A DNA stretch of 64,000 bases from Rhodopirellula islandica (GTDB lineage Bacteria > Planctomycetota > Planctomycetia > Pirellulales > Pirellulaceae), in NCBI RefSeq assembly GCF_001027925.1, contig NZ_LECT01000054.1, positions 186,001-250,000 on the forward strand, in the 5' to 3' direction. Below, piece after piece: positions 16,795-25,636 of the stretch. The translations under genes were made by a program, and so were the position numbers. The notes beneath the pieces are model-generated. The model made no database searches and was not told where the DNA came from. It worked only from the letters and a program-made list of their open reading frames with translations. Numbering within the stretch: position 1 is the first letter of the stretch; every line of letters starts with the position of its first letter.

Positions 16795-18093
16795 TCAATC
16801 TTGGATCTTGAGCAGGGCGTACTTGCGTTTTCCGCGGCGAAGAACCAAGACGGATCGACCGTCCAAGTCATCGGCGACCAAACGTTTTTGAACGTCTTCG
16901 ACGCGAGCGTTGTTGACGTACACGCCGCCTTCGGACAAGGCCCGGCGAGCGTCTCCGCCGCTGTTGCAGAGCTTCGCCGTTTGCAGTGCTTCCACGATCC
17001 ACAAACCTTCGCCCTCGAGAGCCGACCGCGGCACGTCGCAGGAGGGGACGTCGGCAAAGATCTCTTGCAGTTGGGCGTCCGTCGTGTCACCGATTTCGCC
17101 GCCGAACAGAATCTGCGTGGCGCGTTGAGCCGATTGGACTCCGGCTTCGCCGTGAACCAGTTCGGTCAACCATTGAGCCAGTCGTTTCTGCGCGGTGCGT
17201 TGGCCGGGATCGTTCTTGGTTTTGTCATCGAGTTCGTCGTATTCGGCTCGCTCGATTTCGGTCAGGTAGGCCAGGCAACGCATCACGTCTTCATCGGCGA
17301 CGTTGATCCAGTACTGGTAAAACGCGTAGGGGCTGGTTCGCTCGGGATCCAACCACACGGCGCCGGATTCGGTCTTGCCCATTTTGCGACCGTCGCTGGT
17401 TGTCAGCAGCGGCGCGGTGATGCCGAACAATTGCTTGCCCAGCATGCGACGACCCAGGTCGATTCCGGCAGTGATGTTTCCCCATTGGTCGCTGCCACCG
17501 GCTTGGATGCGGCAATCATGGGTCTTGGCCAGGTTCACGAAGTCGTAAGCCTGCAAGAGCATGTAGCTGAATTCGGTGTAGCTCAGGCCGGCTTCGCTTT
17601 CCAATCGACTGCGGACGGATTCTTTGCCCATCATCGCACCGACGGGAAAGTTCTTGCCGACGTCGCGAAGGAACTCGAGGTAGGAGTAGTTCTTCATCCA
17701 GTCAAAGTTGTTCAGCAACTTGGCGGCGTTGGCACCTTCAAAGTCGAGGAAGTGACGCATTTGAGCTGCGACGCCATCGACGTTCTTTTGCAGTTGATCC
17801 GCCGACAACAGATTGCGTTCTTCGCTTTTGCCGCTGGGGTCGCCGATCATCCCAGTGGCTCCACCGACCAGGGCAATCGGATTGTGGCCGGCGCGTTGGA
17901 AGCGACGCAGCATCATCAACTGCATCATGCCGCCGACGTGCAACGAGGTTGCCGTGGGGTCGAACCCAATGTAGATCGTTTGCGGGCCCGAATTGAGCAG
18001 CTCGGCGATTCCGTTTTCATCGGTGGTTTGATTCAGCAAACCTCGCCAGCGGAGATCTTCGATCAGTGGGTTGGTGGCGTTGGAAGTGGTCAT
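16795..18093 (-). CDS. tyrS: tyrosyl-tRNA synthetase
   Basis: 432 residues from ATG 18093, which overlaps the ispD stop as ATGA; longer upstream extensions in the frame are Arg-rich non-protein. Class I signatures are visible: YIGFDPTATSLHVGG (the HIGH-type motif, here SLHVGG) near residues 40-54, AGGSDQWGNI in the tyrosine-binding core, and DGRKMGKTESG (KMSKS-type) near residue 235. The C-terminus carries an S4-like RNA-binding segment (ARRALSEGGVYVNNARVED). It charges tRNA-Tyr in the cytoplasm. It is downstream of ispD in a tightly packed minus-strand cluster. Confidence 0.97.
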   Translation of the reverse strand: MTTSNATNPLIEDLRWRGLLNQTTDENGIAELLNSGPQTIYIGFDPTATSLHVGGMMQLMMLRRFQRAGHNPIALVGGATGMIGDPSGKSEERNLLSADQLQKNVDGVAAQMRHFLDFEGANAAKLLNNFDWMKNYSYLEFLRDVGKNFPVGAMMGKESVRSRLESEAGLSYTEFSYMLLQAYDFVNLAKTHDCRIQAGGSDQWGNITAGIDLGRRMLGKQLFGITAPLLTTSDGRKMGKTESGAVWLDPERTSPYAFYQYWINVADEDVMRCLAYLTEIERAEYDELDDKTKNDPGQRTAQKRLAQWLTELVHGEAGVQSAQRATQILFGGEIGDTTDAQLQEIFADVPSCDVPRSALEGEGLWIVEALQTAKLCNSGGDARRALSEGGVYVNNARVEDVQKRLVADDLDGRSVLVLRRGKRKYALLKIQD

Positions 18094-18821
18094 GCGAATT
18101 CGCTTCGGCATTCGTTCAGGATCGCCTCCGCGATGCGGAGATCTTCGGGGAAGGTGATTTTTAAATTGTCTGCGGAACCAGTGACAAGCTGAACTGGGTG
18201 AGAGGTTCGCTCCACCAGTTGAGCGTCGTCGGTGGCCATGCGGCCTCGGTCGCGAGCGTAAGCTTGACAAATGACGTCGATCGCGAACACCTGGGGAGTT
18301 AGTGCGACGTAAGTGTGGCGACGATCGACCGTGTCGGATCCATGGCTGGTGGCCCGTTTGAGGGTTCCGGAAACGGGGGCCGCCAGGATTGCCGCCCCGG
18401 TTTCAGCGGCCTTGGCGAAGACCCGGTCCAGGTCGACTTGGCGAACCAGCGGTCGAGCGGCGTCGTGGATCGCGACCAGTGTTTTCGTGGCGGTGCCGTT
18501 GGAAGCAGATTCGGCCGCGAATTTCTGGACTTGATCCAGGGCTGCACGAACGCTCTCGCTGCGTGTCGCGCCACCTCGAACAAGGTGGATTGGGACGGCG
18601 GAGGAAATCGCCGCGATCTGTTCGCGAAACGTGGAGTCGTCTTCCTCGGAGATTGCCAGCACGATTTGCCGGACGTCGCCGCGATGTTGGAATCGATCCA
18701 CGGCGTGTTGCCACAGCGGTTTGCCGTCCAGGACCGCAAACAGCTTGTTGGACTGGCTGCCAAAGCGTTGCCCGCTGCCGGCAGCGGGCATGATCACAGA
18801 AACGGAGGCCGCGCAGTTCAT
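18090..18821 (-). CDS. ispD: 2-C-methyl-D-erythritol 4-phosphate cytidylyltransferase
   Basis: 243 residues. Converts MEP + CTP to CDP-methylerythritol in the non-mevalonate isoprenoid pathway. Signatures: MPAAGSGQRFG nucleotide loop (about 11-21), SNKLFAVLDGKPLW with the conserved Lys, IHDAARPLV (about 115-123), ATDDAQLVE (about 197-205) and NLKITFPEDL near the end. ATG 18821 is preferred to the TTG three bases upstream. The stop TGA overlaps the tyrS ATG, implying coupled translation. ispF is not adjacent. Confidence 0.95.
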   Translation of the reverse strand: MNCAASVSVIMPAAGSGQRFGSQSNKLFAVLDGKPLWQHAVDRFQHRGDVRQIVLAISEEDDSTFREQIAAISSAVPIHLVRGGATRSESVRAALDQVQKFAAESASNGTATKTLVAIHDAARPLVRQVDLDRVFAKAAETGAAILAAPVSGTLKRATSHGSDTVDRRHTYVALTPQVFAIDVICQAYARDRGRMATDDAQLVERTSHPVQLVTGSADNLKITFPEDLRIAEAILNECRSEFA

Positions 18822-18837
18822 CAAGCAGGATCGCCGA

Positions 18838-20034
18838 TCAAACGCGCGCGACGGGGTGCTTCAGCGGCAACCAAGCCGCGTTGTCTTTGTGGCTGGCGAC
18901 GCACTGCTGGATGAAGTACATGCCTTCGACGCCATCGTGAACGCTGGGGTACAGCGTCGTCTTGCGATCGATGGTGGCTCCTTCAGCGCGTTTGGCCATG
19001 TCGTCAAACGCGGCGGCGTAAACGTTCGCGAAGGCTTCAAAGAACGCTTCGGGGTGCCCTGATGGCAAGCGACAGGATGCCGCGGCGATGGGGTGCATGT
19101 AAGGCGCGTTGGGATCCCGCGTGTAAATCTGATGAGCCTTGCCGTTTTGACGGTAGTGCAGCTCATTCGGGTTTTCTTGACGCCACTTCAGTGAACCCTT
19201 GGTGCCGTCGATTTCGATTTCCACGTCATTTTCGCGGCCGTGGCTGATTTGCGATGCCGTGACCGTTCCCAGAGCACCGTTTTCATAGCGGATCACGGCG
19301 GTGCCGTAGTCATCCAGTTGGCGTCCTTCGACGAATGATTTCAGGCTGCAACTGACCGTTTCGGGCAACACGCCCGTCATGAAGCGACCCAGGTTGTAGG
19401 CGTGCGTGGCGATGTCGCCGAAGGCACCCGCCGCACCGCTCTTGGAGGGGTCGGTTCGCCAAGCGGCTTGCTTTTGATCTTCCGCTTCGATTTTGTCGCG
19501 AAGCCAGCCCTGAATGTACTGAGAGCGGATCGCGTTGATCTCACCGAGTTCGCCTCCCAAAATCATTTCGCGAGCTTGGCGAATCAGTGGGTAACCGGTG
19601 TAGTTGTGCGTCAGAGCGAAGACGACGTCCGAGTTTTCGACCGTCTTCAGCAATTGTTCGGCTTGGTCCAAGTCGAACGTCATCGGTTTGTCACAGACGA
19701 CGTTGAAACCAGCTTCGACCGCGGCCTTGGCAATTTCAAAGTGCGTGTGGTTGGGGGTGGTGACGCTGACGAAGTCGATCCGCTGGTCCTCGGGAAGCCG
19801 CGATTCGGCGTCCAGCATGGCTTCGTAGCTGCCGTAGGCTCGCGATTCATCGACGCCGTATCCGGGGGCGGATTGGCGGCTGCGTTCCGGATTGCTGGAG
19901 AAGGCTCCGGCGACCAATTCGCTGCGATTGTCCAGTCCAGCAGCAACAGTGTGGACGCGACCGATGAAGGATCCCAGACCACCACCAACGATTCCCATGC
20001 GGAGTTTTCGGTTCAGGGGAGCATTGAGCGACAT
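18838..20034 (-). CDS. Gfo/Idh/MocA family NAD(P)-dependent oxidoreductase
   Basis: 398 residues from ATG 20034 (MSLNAPLNRKLRMGIVGGG). The Rossmann domain has GIVGGGLGSFIG for the dinucleotide, VTTPNHTHFEIA and the conserved VVCDKPMTFD with the family's EKP-type Lys. The C-terminal alpha/beta domain has AFGDIATHAYNLG carrying the conserved Asp and His of the active site. It probably oxidises or epimerises a sugar or inositol; the substrate cannot be told from sequence. No Tat or Sec signal is seen, unlike many planctomycete relatives, so it is likely cytoplasmic. It ends 16 bp before ispD and may head the minus-strand cluster. Confidence 0.9.
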   Translation of the reverse strand: MSLNAPLNRKLRMGIVGGGLGSFIGRVHTVAAGLDNRSELVAGAFSSNPERSRQSAPGYGVDESRAYGSYEAMLDAESRLPEDQRIDFVSVTTPNHTHFEIAKAAVEAGFNVVCDKPMTFDLDQAEQLLKTVENSDVVFALTHNYTGYPLIRQAREMILGGELGEINAIRSQYIQGWLRDKIEAEDQKQAAWRTDPSKSGAAGAFGDIATHAYNLGRFMTGVLPETVSCSLKSFVEGRQLDDYGTAVIRYENGALGTVTASQISHGRENDVEIEIDGTKGSLKWRQENPNELHYRQNGKAHQIYTRDPNAPYMHPIAAASCRLPSGHPEAFFEAFANVYAAAFDDMAKRAEGATIDRKTTLYPSVHDGVEGMYFIQQCVASHKDNAAWLPLKHPVARV

Positions 20035-20173
20035 GATGATTTTCGCGAGAAACGTGGAAAGAGGCGGTTCAGGACACGAGATTCCAATCGTAAAGTTCTC
20101 AGCCGATGCGTACAATCACAGGCTGAATCAACTCCATTGTTCCCTTCCTCTGCCGCTAGCTGAGAAACGATTC

Positions 20174-20815
20174 ATGAAAGACATTGCAGATTCCGCTCAA
20201 TTGCCAGTCGTTCCAACCGAATCAATGCGATGCTGCGGGAATCGCGGATGGATGGTTGGTGTGACCTTGGCTGCCGTCGGGGTGGCCATCTACTTCGCAG
20301 GTGTCGCCTCCGAAGCCCGTCGTTCAGCAGAAACCACTGCGGTGGGATCAAGCTCATCCACCCTGGCCAATTGGCAAAACCTGCCGATTGCCAACGCGAC
20401 CGCCGCGGTCAGCAGCGAAAAGTTCTCGTTGGCGACCGGTTCCGTCAGTGACCAAGCGGATGGATTGTTTGTGCTGGATCACAATTCGGGGCTGCTTCAG
20501 TGTTCGGTGATGTACCCGCGAGTCGGTCGATTTGCAGCCACGTTCACGGGGAATGTCGCCGAGGCGTTGGGAACGGATGGCAAAGGTGGGAGTTACATCA
20601 TGGCCACCGGACAAGCGGATTTTCCTCGTAGCAGCAGCAATCCAGTCGGTCGCTCGGTCATCTATGTCTTGGACACCGCGACGGGCAACTACGCCTGTTA
20701 TGGGGTTCCCTTCAATGCACAGGCGATGAATTCCAACCGTCCTCAACAAGGGGTGTTGGTGTTGATTGGACAGGGAACTGCCAACCCTGTGATCGATCGC
20801 GACGATCTGCGTTGA
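20174..20815 (+). CDS. membrane-anchored hypothetical protein, 213 aa
   Basis: ATG 20174. One transmembrane helix at about residues 26-43 ([20 protein letters not shown]) follows a short cytoplasmic segment, so the rest lies outside the membrane. The exterior part reads [23 protein letters not shown] and [19 protein letters not shown], a repeated beta-strand pattern like a small propeller or sensor fragment. No catalytic residues are recognised. It is divergent from the oxidoreductase gene and 16 bp ahead of the UPF0314 gene, which is also a membrane protein. Confidence 0.75.
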   Translation: MKDIADSAQLPVVPTESMRCCGNRGWMVGVTLAAVGVAIYFAGVASEARRSAETTAVGSSSSTLANWQNLPIANATAAVSSEKFSLATGSVSDQADGLFVLDHNSGLLQCSVMYPRVGRFAATFTGNVAEALGTDGKGGSYIMATGQADFPRSSSNPVGRSVIYVLDTATGNYACYGVPFNAQAMNSNRPQQGVLVLIGQGTANPVIDRDDLR

Positions 20816-20831
20816 GCTGGAAACGGTACTT

Positions 20832-21437
20832 TTGAACGCACGCTCATCCGACACGCTGGAAAACTTCCACGATCGATCCCTATGGGACCCATCGTGGAGG
20901 GATGCACTGGTTGCCGGCTCGATGATCGCCGGAATGGTTTTGGTGCTGGCAGGGATGGGGCGTCAGTTTTGGTGTGAGTGTGGTTCGTGGGTCCCGTGGT
21001 CCTGGGACATCTGGACCGCCCACAACTCGCAGCACCTGATTGACCCGTATTTCTTCTCGCATGTTTTGCACGGCGTGTTGTTTTACTGGGCGCTGCTGTG
21101 GGTGCCGCGGCTAAACCAAACGTGGCGTTTCTTGATCGCGGTGGGATTGGAGGTGAGCTGGGAGATCCTGGAGAACTCGCCACTGATCATCGAGCGTTAC
21201 CGCGAGGCGACGATGGCAGTGGGCTACACCGGGGATTCGATCGCGAATTCGGTCACGGATGTGGCGGCCTGCATGCTGGGGTACTGGTTTTCGTCCCGAT
21301 TTGGTTGGCGTTGGTCGGTCGCTTTGTTCGTGCTCAGCGAGATCGTGATGTTGATCCTGATTCGCGACAATTTGCTGCTCAATGTGTTGATGTTGGTCAG
21401 TCCGATTCCGGCGATCCAAGAGTGGCAGAGTGCCTGA
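20832..21437 (+). CDS. UPF0314/DUF2585 family membrane protein
   Basis: 201 residues starting at TTG 20832. Family signature [13 protein letters not shown] followed by [21 protein letters not shown], then [15 protein letters not shown] and [14 protein letters not shown], all typical of DUF2585. About five or six transmembrane helices are predicted by eye (for example [17 protein letters not shown]). The function of the family is unknown; the conserved His and Asp/Glu within the membrane suggest a metal-dependent enzyme, which is inference. It is probably co-transcribed with the preceding anchored protein. Confidence 0.85.
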   Translation: MNARSSDTLENFHDRSLWDPSWRDALVAGSMIAGMVLVLAGMGRQFWCECGSWVPWSWDIWTAHNSQHLIDPYFFSHVLHGVLFYWALLWVPRLNQTWRFLIAVGLEVSWEILENSPLIIERYREATMAVGYTGDSIANSVTDVAACMLGYWFSSRFGWRWSVALFVLSEIVMLILIRDNLLLNVLMLVSPIPAIQEWQSA

Positions 21438-21559
21438 TTCGATCTTGCAAGCATCCTCCGCCGGATGGTATTGCGGAGCGTGAATGTTTGAGAATCGGCG
21501 TGTTGGACGCCGTTTTCATTGAAAATGACTGACTCCACGCCATGGAAGGCTGAATCAGG

Positions 21560-24500
21560 ATGTCTGCTGGACGATTCCATTTGATCGCGTTGACGCTTGC
21601 CGTCAGTGCTTTGTGTTTAGGCTGGGACACTCGAACCTTCGCGGCGGAAGCGGAGTGGATTTGGGCGTCGGGGACAACCGCGGAGCAAGCGATCCCGCAC
21701 GGTGAAACGTGCTGGTTCCGCAAATCTTTGAACCTCCGCCATCGCGGCGAGGCCATCATCGAGATCGCGGCGGACGATGCCTACGAGGTGCATGTCAACG
21801 GTCGCAAAGTCGGTGAGGGCGAGTCCTACCGGCAGATGCAAGAGTTCGATATCAGTGACTACATCGAACCGGGACGCAATGTCGTCGCGGTGCAGGTGCA
21901 GAACACTCGTGGCGACACCGCCGCGCTTGTGGCTCGGGTGTCGATTCGACCTGAAATGGGCGAGAAATGGTTCACGTTCAGCTCCGATCGGACTTGGAAA
22001 ACCAATCTGCAAGAAATTCCGCTGTGGAACACCGCGGCTTACAACGATGGAGCCTGGCAGTCAGCTTCGGTGTTTGGCCCGCTCGGTGAAACCGCTCCAT
22101 GGGACCGCGAACCCAGCGTGGAGGTCGAAGTCGCCAAGGAGAATTCCGAACGTTTTCAAATCCAGCGCGGCTTCGGTGTTCAGCGTTTGATCAACGACGA
22201 GCAAGTTGGATCCGTCATCGCGATGGCGTTTGATGAATTTGGGCACGTGTTGCTGTCGCAAGAAGGCGGCCCGTTGTTGATCGTCACGGACCGTGACGAC
22301 GATGGAGTCCCCGAAGACGTCCAGACCTATTGCGACCAAGTCGAGTCCATCCAAGGCATTCTGCCACTCAACGGCGAAGTGTTTGTGACCGCCGATGGCC
22401 CCGATGGTTCAGCTCTTTATCGCTTGATCGATGAAGACCGAGATGGCGAACTGGAAACCGTCAAGACGATCGTGAAATTCAGTGGCAACGGTGGAGAGCA
22501 TGGCCCTCACGGATTGCGTCTGGGACCCGATGGCATGATTTACATCTCGGTCGGAAGCTATGTCAAACCGATCGGGAAAACAGGCAGCGGCGAAACACTG
22601 AAAGATGTTTACGAAGGCGACTTGCTGCCTCGTTATGAAGATCCCGGCGGGCACGGACGCGGGGTGAAGGCACCCGGTGGAACGATCATTCGGACCGACA
22701 TTGAAGGCAAAGTCATCGAGCGTATCGCCGGTGGATTGCGAAACGCATACGACTTGGCTTTCCACCCGGAAGGCAACTTGTTTGTGCATGACGCGGACAT
22801 GGAAGCCGACGTGGAAACGCCTTGGTACCGTCCCACCGCCTTGATGGATGTGACCGAAGCGAGTGAATTCGGATGGCGACCGGGTTGGGCGAAATGGCCT
22901 GAGTATTACATCGACCGACTGCCAAACGTGTTGGACACCGGGCGCGGCAGCCCCACTGGGATTGAGTGCTATGAGCATCACATGTTCCCGGTTCGCTACC
23001 ACAACAGTTTGTTCATGGCGGATTGGTCCGAAGGTCGGATTCTGAACGTTCGCTTGAAACCCAATGGCAGCGGATTCCAAGCGGACAGCGAAGTGTTCTT
23101 GAAAGGGCAACCGCTCAACGTCACCGACTTGGCCGTCGGTCCAGACGGGGCGTTGTATTTCTGCACCGGAGGTCGCGGGACCGCCGGCGGTGTTTACCGC
23201 GTCGTCTATCAAGGCAAAATTCCTGAGGCGATGAAGCAACTCGGCAGCGGCATCGCAGCTGCCGTTCGCCAGCCTCAACTGGATGCGGCTTGGTCGCGTC
23301 AACGCATCGCCGCGATTCGTCGCGAGCTGGGAAGCGATTGGGATCAACAGTTGGCGGGGGTCGCCTACAGCGATGAAAACCCGCCGTCCTACCGCATTCG
23401 AGCCATGAACTTGATGCAGATGTACGGGCCCGTTCCCAGTGACGATTTGCTGATTGAATTGTCCAAAGCCGAAAGCGAATTGGTGCGACGTCGAGCTGCG
23501 ATTCAGCTGGGACTGAACCCCTCATCGCGAGCGAAGGCTCGTTTGAACGACATGCTCACCGACAGTGACTTGCGAGTCCGTCGTGCGGTTTGCGAAGCGA
23601 TGCTGCGGAGCAATCAAATTCCTGATGATCCACAACCGTTGATCGATCTGCTGGCCCATGAAGACCGAGTGCTGTCCTATGTGGCTCGCCAGGTCTTGCA
23701 ACAGATTCCAGCGGCGAAGTGGAAGGAAACCGTCATCCTTCACGAAGACACACGGACCGCCTTGGTCGGCATGTTGGCACTGGTGGCCGCGGACACGAAC
23801 AAGATGACTGGGTTGTTGGTGCTGAAACGGTCCAGCAACATGATGCAAGAGTTTTTGAGCGACAAGGACTTCGTTGACACGCTGCGTCTGTGTCAAGTTG
23901 CTTTGCATCGATGCAACATCAAAGCCAAAGATGTGCCTTGGTTGGCAAAACAAATTGCCGATGAATTTCCTGCGGGAGATTCTCGCATGAATCATGAATT
24001 GATTCGTCTGGCGAGCTACCTGCAAGCGGAATCGCTGGTGCCGCGTGCGATGGAGTACTTGGAATCCGATGCTCCGGAACTGGATCGAGTTCTGGCCGCG
24101 ATGTGCTTGCAACGCATCGACCGTCAATGGTCGGCACGCGAACGGTTTGCATTGCTGAAGTTCTATGAAGGCATCGCTGGACGAGACAGCGAAGGCTCTT
24201 TGCCGATGTACATGGTGGGTGTGACCCGTGATTTCGCGCGTCACCTTTCCGAGGACGACATCCAGGCGATCCTGGACGAAGGCAGTCGTTGGCGAAACTC
24301 GGCTCTCGGCGCTCTGTTTCAATTGGAACGTCCGATCAGCGAGGCCACGGCAGAAAAACTACGCACGCTGGACGATGAACTGACCAAGGAAGACAAGGTC
24401 GATGACGTTCATCGTCGATTGCGAACGGGCATCATCGCGATGCTGGCAACCGCTCCTGACGACGCCTCGTCGGCTCACCTGCGAAAGATTTGGCGAACGG

Positions 24501-25351
24501 AGCCTCAGCGTCGCGCGGTGGTGGCGATGGCGTTGGCGCAGAACCCAGATGGAGAAAACTGGGACTACTTGGTTCGCAGCTTGAACGTCTTGGATGGTCC
24601 CGCAGCGAATGAAGTGGTCACTCGACTTCGAGCCGTGCCGATCGCCACCGATGATCCCATGGCATTGCGATCGTTGGTCTTGATGGGATTGCGAGCTGAA
24701 AAAGAAGGGGCCACATTTGAAAGTGTGGAGCAATTGCTGGAGCATTGGACGGGGATGCAGCGACCCGAAGGTGCCAAGCAATCCATGGCTGCTTGGCAGC
24801 GTTGGTACGCCAAGTCGTTCCCCGATCGTCCAGTGGCGGAACTCCCGCGAGAAGAGGAATCACGTTGGGACTTCGAACAATTGATCACTCACCTGGAGAG
24901 TGATGAAGGGCAGGGTGGTGACGCACTTGCAGGGGCGGAGGTTTACGCCCGGGTCCAGTGTGCCAATTGTCACCGTGCTGGCAACCAAGGGACTGTGATC
25001 GGACCCGACCTGACCAGTGTGGCGAGGCGATTCACCCGCCGCGAAATTCTCGAGTCGGTTCTGTACCCATCGCACGTTGTGAGTGACCAGTACGCGAGCA
25101 AAAAGGTGCTGACGCTGGATGGCGATGTTTACGTTGGCATGGTCAGCAAGGCCGGAAGCGACTTGCAAATTCGCGATTCGAACAACCACGTGACAATCTT
25201 GGCTGAATCCGAAGTGGATTTGATTCAACCGAGCCAATCGAGCATCATGCCGAGTGGTTTGTTGGACGAGTTGTCCTTGCAGGAGATCGCCAACCTGATG
25301 GCGTATCTCAACGATGCCAACCGGATTGAGGTCGCAACCCGACCGGAGTGA
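21560..25351 (+). CDS. PVC-type secreted dehydrogenase-like protein with HEAT repeats and heme-c domain
   Basis: 1263 residues with a signal peptide (MSAGRFHLIALTLAVSALCLG...TFAAEA). Domains in order: a galactose-binding-like beta domain (about 28-160); a membrane-bound-dehydrogenase-type beta-propeller (about 200-560, with DRDDDGVPEDVQTY, HGPHGLRLGPDGMIY and GGLRNAYDLAFHPEG); a long HEAT-like helical array (about 600-1080); and a C-terminal cytochrome-like domain with the heme motif CANCH (about 1134-1138) and a later Met-rich distal segment (SSIMPSGLLDELS). This matches the Pirellula/Verrucomicrobium families TIGR02604 and TIGR02603. It probably oxidises a sugar or related compound in the periplasm and passes electrons to heme c; the substrate is unknown. 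Confidence 0.9.
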   Translation: MSAGRFHLIALTLAVSALCLGWDTRTFAAEAEWIWASGTTAEQAIPHGETCWFRKSLNLRHRGEAIIEIAADDAYEVHVNGRKVGEGESYRQMQEFDISDYIEPGRNVVAVQVQNTRGDTAALVARVSIRPEMGEKWFTFSSDRTWKTNLQEIPLWNTAAYNDGAWQSASVFGPLGETAPWDREPSVEVEVAKENSERFQIQRGFGVQRLINDEQVGSVIAMAFDEFGHVLLSQEGGPLLIVTDRDDDGVPEDVQTYCDQVESIQGILPLNGEVFVTADGPDGSALYRLIDEDRDGELETVKTIVKFSGNGGEHGPHGLRLGPDGMIYISVGSYVKPIGKTGSGETLKDVYEGDLLPRYEDPGGHGRGVKAPGGTIIRTDIEGKVIERIAGGLRNAYDLAFHPEGNLFVHDADMEADVETPWYRPTALMDVTEASEFGWRPGWAKWPEYYIDRLPNVLDTGRGSPTGIECYEHHMFPVRYHNSLFMADWSEGRILNVRLKPNGSGFQADSEVFLKGQPLNVTDLAVGPDGALYFCTGGRGTAGGVYRVVYQGKIPEAMKQLGSGIAAAVRQPQLDAAWSRQRIAAIRRELGSDWDQQLAGVAYSDENPPSYRIRAMNLMQMYGPVPSDDLLIELSKAESELVRRRAAIQLGLNPSSRAKARLNDMLTDSDLRVRRAVCEAMLRSNQIPDDPQPLIDLLAHEDRVLSYVARQVLQQIPAAKWKETVILHEDTRTALVGMLALVAADTNKMTGLLVLKRSSNMMQEFLSDKDFVDTLRLCQVALHRCNIKAKDVPWLAKQIADEFPAGDSRMNHELIRLASYLQAESLVPRAMEYLESDAPELDRVLAAMCLQRIDRQWSARERFALLKFYEGIAGRDSEGSLPMYMVGVTRDFARHLSEDDIQAILDEGSRWRNSALGALFQLERPISEATAEKLRTLDDELTKEDKVDDVHRRLRTGIIAMLATAPDDASSAHLRKIWRTEPQRRAVVAMALAQNPDGENWDYLVRSLNVLDGPAANEVVTRLRAVPIATDDPMALRSLVLMGLRAEKEGATFESVEQLLEHWTGMQRPEGAKQSMAAWQRWYAKSFPDRPVAELPREEESRWDFEQLITHLESDEGQGGDALAGAEVYARVQCANCHRAGNQGTVIGPDLTSVARRFTRREILESVLYPSHVVSDQYASKKVLTLDGDVYVGMVSKAGSDLQIRDSNNHVTILAESEVDLIQPSQSSIMPSGLLDELSLQEIANLMAYLNDANRIEVATRPE

Positions 25352-25427
25352 GTGGAGCGATTGGGTTCGCTGTCAAAAGGTTGGTATTGACACCGCTTTG
25401 GACTGCGCAGGTTTTGTTCCTCGACTT

Positions 25428-25495
25428 CGCCCCAACGGGGCAGCCCTATGCCAGCCCAGGGCAACGCCCTGGGTTGTGGCTGCCCCGTTGGGGCG
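25428..25495. repeat. perfect nested palindrome, 18-bp arms
   Basis: CGCCCCAACGGGGCAGCC (25428-25445) pairs perfectly with 25478-25495, and CCCAGGGC (25455-25462) with GCCCTGGG (25466-25473) inside it. It lies between the convergent heme protein gene and mgtE and could stop transcription from both sides. Confidence 0.8.
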
Positions 25496-25563
25496 TAGGA
25501 CAGAATAAAAATCAACGTCGCATTTTCCGTGTCAACACCGAACATTTCGCAGTCCAGCGTGAG

Positions 25564-25636
25564 GCCCGGTTGTGCGTGAAAACCGTGGCGAACGCCAACG
25601 GCTCACATACACGATGACACCTGGACGCCTGCTTAG
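25564..25636. repeat. family B half-element, copy B2, overlapping the mgtE stop codon
   Basis: Matches the reverse complement of the left half of B1 with few differences, including AACGGCTCACAT and GATGACACCTG, and ends in CTGCTTAG. The complement of that end, CTAAGCAGG, contains the mgtE stop TAA (25635-25633). Confidence 0.75.

Noticed and set aside
16801-18192. Long plus-strand ORF (463 codons) opposite tyrS
   Set aside because: Antisense shadow of tyrS and ispD; tyrS has complete class I synthetase motifs.
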